The notes below the pieces were generated by a model. The model did not search any database. It was given only the letters and a program-made list of their open reading frames with translations, and was not told the DNA's origin. A stretch of DNA of 6,223 bases from contig CAYMEJ010000050.1 of the NCBI GenBank assembly GCA_964389735.1, forward strand, positions 1-6,223, in the 5' to 3' direction. Below, piece after piece: positions 5,303 through 6,223 of the stretch; the stretch's first letter is position 1; the number at the start of each line of letters is the position of its first letter. The translations under genes and the position numbers were made by a program. This DNA is from JAQUVS01 sp964389735. GTDB taxonomy: Bacteria > Bacillota_I > Bacilli_A > RF39 > UBA660.

Positions 5303-5649
5303 ATAATAAATTAGATTTACATCAAAAACAATTAAAAAAAATTGATCTTGAAACTAAACAAAGAACCAATCAAGTACTTTCGAGATTAGAAAATATTGGA
5401 TTAAATATTATAAATTTAGTAGTAAGTTTTTCTATTGTGTCATCTGCAGTTGTAGCAATAGATAAAGTAGAAGTAAAATATTTACCTATATTTTTAGTAA
5501 GTTTAATATGGTTATCGTTAAGTACAATCATGTTTATTTCAGTAACATTTAAAAAAAATATAAATGATTTAAAAATACCAATGGTTATTTATACATTATT
5601 AACAATATTAGAAGTTTTAACAATAATTATGACTGTATTTTTCTATTAA
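5275..5649 (+). pseudogene. C-terminal membrane half in the shifted frame
   Basis: This frame opens after TAA 5272-5274 and runs to TAA 5647-5649. It encodes a charged coiled-coil segment (to about 5394) and three hydrophobic helices separated by short loops (K-V-E-V-K-Y and K-K-N-I-N-D-L-K). The only usual start codon before the hydrophobic core is GTG 5437, which has no Shine-Dalgarno and would delete most of the first helix. A separate 70-residue protein from that GTG is therefore unlikely; the segment is better read as the remainder of the gene starting at 4922. Confidence 0.6.
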
Positions 5650-5675
5650 AAAAGCAATTTTTCTTGCTTTTTTTT
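5648..5675 (+). terminator. Intrinsic terminator after the Panacea module
   Basis: AAAAAAGCAA (5648-5657) pairs with TTGCTTTTTT (5664-5673) around a 6-nt loop, followed by T's. It overlaps the stop codon of the broken gene. The A run before the stem means it could also act on the other strand. Confidence 0.85.
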
Positions 5676-5692
5676 GCATTTTGTGGTATCCT
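5664..5692 (+). promoter_or_regulatory. Possible promoter of the sugar transferase gene
   Basis: TTGCTT (5664-5669), a 17-base spacer and TGG-TATCCT (extended -10, 5684-5692) make a moderate candidate that overlaps the preceding terminator. It would start near 5699, after the 5' arm of the hairpin described at 5690-5742. No better promoter is visible in the 104-bp gap. Confidence 0.3.
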
Positions 5693-5742
5693 ATAGCTAC
5701 TTTTACAACCTGATGGAAATAGTTAGGAAAAGAAGTTATAGG
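5690..5742 (+). promoter_or_regulatory. Long hairpin in the leader of the sugar transferase gene, reaching into its ribosome-binding site
   Basis: The DNA predicts a 20-pair hairpin. A 9-bp outer stem is 5690-5698 with 5734-5742. After an A-A mismatch (5699/5733) comes a 5-bp stem, CTTTT with AAAAG (5700-5704/5728-5732). A one-sided 4-nt bulge ACAA (5705-5708) is followed by a 6-bp stem, 5709-5714 with 5722-5727, and a 7-nt loop. The last paired bases (5740-5742) are the first three of the AGGGGG Shine-Dalgarno. It matches no riboswitch class I can recall. It could be an RNA switch, a binding site for a NusG-like antiterminator, or a DNA operator. Confidence 0.5.
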
Positions 5743-5753
5743 GGGAAAAGCTT

Positions 5754-6223
5754 ATGCATGAGTCTACAAATATGACAGGTGTATTAAGTCGACAAGAAGA
5801 GTATAATTTATACTCTGAAAGAGTATCTTTAAGAAAAAATCTATTTTTATTTACAAAGAGAGTTTTTGATATTTTAGTATCATCAACACTATTATTGCTT
5901 TTATCACCATTATTTATTATACTTGCAATAGTAATTAAACTAGATTCAAGAGGATCAGTATTTTTTAAACATAAGAGAATAGGTAAAGATGGTAAAACAA
6001 TATACTTATACAAATTTAGATCAATGGTAAAAGATGCTCAAAGTTTACTTAATAATTTTACACCTGAACAAAAAAAGGAATATGAAGAAAATTATAAATT
6101 AACTAATGATCCAAGAATTACGAGAGTTGGTAAATTTATTAGAAAGACTTCACTTGATGAATTACCACAACTATTGAATATACTATTTGGAGATATGTCT
6201 TTAATAGGACCAAGACCAATAGT
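5754..6223 (+). CDS. Polyprenyl-phosphate sugar-1-phosphate transferase (bacterial sugar transferase), 3' end outside window
   Basis: The first 156 codons are present. The enzyme moves a sugar-1-phosphate from a nucleotide sugar to undecaprenyl phosphate, the first membrane step of capsule, exopolysaccharide or O-unit assembly. Visible features are a reentrant membrane helix with the central S-P (about 39-63; S51-P52), K-R-I-G (74-77), Y-K-F-R-S-M (86-91), D-P-R-I-T-R-V-G (119-126), the probable catalytic pair D135-E136 in S-L-D-E-L-P-Q, and G-D-M-S-L-I-G-P-R-P (146-155). The short N terminus without four extra helices points to the minimal PglC/EpsL-like type rather than the long WcaJ type. 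AGGGGG (5740-5745) precedes the ATG by eight bases. There is no stop before the window end; about 40-70 more residues are expected. It is probably the first gene of a polysaccharide locus lying downstream. Confidence 0.93.
   Translation, partial: MHESTNMTGVLSRQEEYNLYSERVSLRKNLFLFTKRVFDILVSSTLLLLLSPLFIILAIVIKLDSRGSVFFKHKRIGKDGKTIYLYKFRSMVKDAQSLLNNFTPEQKKEYEENYKLTNDPRITRVGKFIRKTSLDELPQLLNILFGDMSLIGPRPI

Larger units (their letters stand above)
4922..5649 (+). pseudogene. Frameshifted gene for a coiled-coil protein with three C-terminal TM helices (candidate Panacea partner/toxin)
   Basis: Two adjacent open frames read as one gene split by a one-base loss. The first frame (4922-5302) ends at TAA. 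The other (open from 5275) has no plausible start before the middle of its first membrane helix, yet continues the same lysine- and asparagine-rich helix pattern. Adding one A to the four-A run at 5288-5291 joins them into about 242 residues: a helical cytoplasmic part (about 1-155), then three hydrophobic helices near 5395-5460, 5479-5550 and 5575-5646. GGAAG (4911-4915) is six bases from the ATG. I recognise no named family. The 14-nt overlap with the Panacea gene suggests the toxin or effector of that pair, with the membrane as target; this is inference. TCG occurs at 5395 and 5515, a codon not seen in the genes upstream. An assembly error is the main alternative. Confidence 0.65.

Noticed and set aside
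5723..6013. Minus-strand frame of 96 codons
   Set aside because: It is antisense to the sugar transferase, which has conserved motifs throughout and a Shine-Dalgarno.
1..6223. TGA read as tryptophan (Mycoplasma-like code)
   Set aside because: Tryptophan at conserved positions (YidD P-G-P-W, Panacea P-W, lipoprotein L-W-L-N-P) is encoded by TGG, and no gene needs TGA to be open. TGA is simply not seen as a stop in this short window.
1..6223. CRISPR array, IS element or integrase-type attachment site
   Set aside because: No regularly spaced repeats, no transposase or integrase motifs, and no duplicated tRNA 3' end inside the window.

Overview
The window looks like part of a chromosome scaffold from a very AT-rich Gram-positive-type bacterium, probably Bacillota (class Bacilli), in the range of small-genome gut lineages related to Mollicutes/Erysipelotrichia. 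The placement is inferred from the low GC, the Bacillus-like elongator tRNA-Met, the Firmicutes-type Shine-Dalgarno sites (often GGTGAT, the 3' half of AGGAGGTGAT) and the lipoprotein signal. Visible stops are TAA or TAG, and tryptophan is encoded by TGG, so there is no sign of a recoded TGA. A 100-N scaffold gap at 4622-4721 shows that this is draft or metagenome assembly sequence.

Layout. (1) 2-78, minus: tRNA-Met(CAU) with a good promoter, divergent from (2) a three-gene plus-strand operon, 213-2652. All three proteins share a Tim44/NTF2-like-looking domain of about 120 residues followed by a C-terminal four-cysteine zinc ribbon. The first also has a signal peptide, an extracytoplasmic thioredoxin-fold domain (CSKC) and a transmembrane helix, the second is soluble, and the third is anchored by one N-terminal helix. 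(3) A bidirectional terminator (2651-2676) separates this operon from a convergent minus-strand pair, yidD and a ZnuA/TroA-like lipoprotein, which overlap by 14 nt. (4) Divergent from yidD is rnc (RNase III, 3863-4543); the two promoters lie in a 95-bp gap and both imply unusually short leaders. (5) 4591-5649 is an accessory two-gene module: a Panacea (DUF4065) antitoxin-like gene cut by the gap, and an overlapping gene for a coiled-coil protein with three transmembrane helices that is broken by a one-base frameshift. TCG codons occur here and not in the genes upstream. (6) After a terminator, a structured leader (5690-5742) precedes a polyprenyl-phosphate sugar-phosphate transferase that runs off the window end, probably the first gene of a capsule or exopolysaccharide locus.

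How the genes may work together. The three paralogs plausibly form one membrane-associated assembly with an outward redox domain and three cytoplasmic zinc-ribbon/Tim44-like modules; its function is unknown to me. YidD assists membrane protein insertion and is translationally linked to the lipoprotein, whose usual metal-binding histidines are all replaced. The Panacea/membrane-protein pair has the layout of a toxin-antitoxin or phage-defence locus, now apparently damaged.
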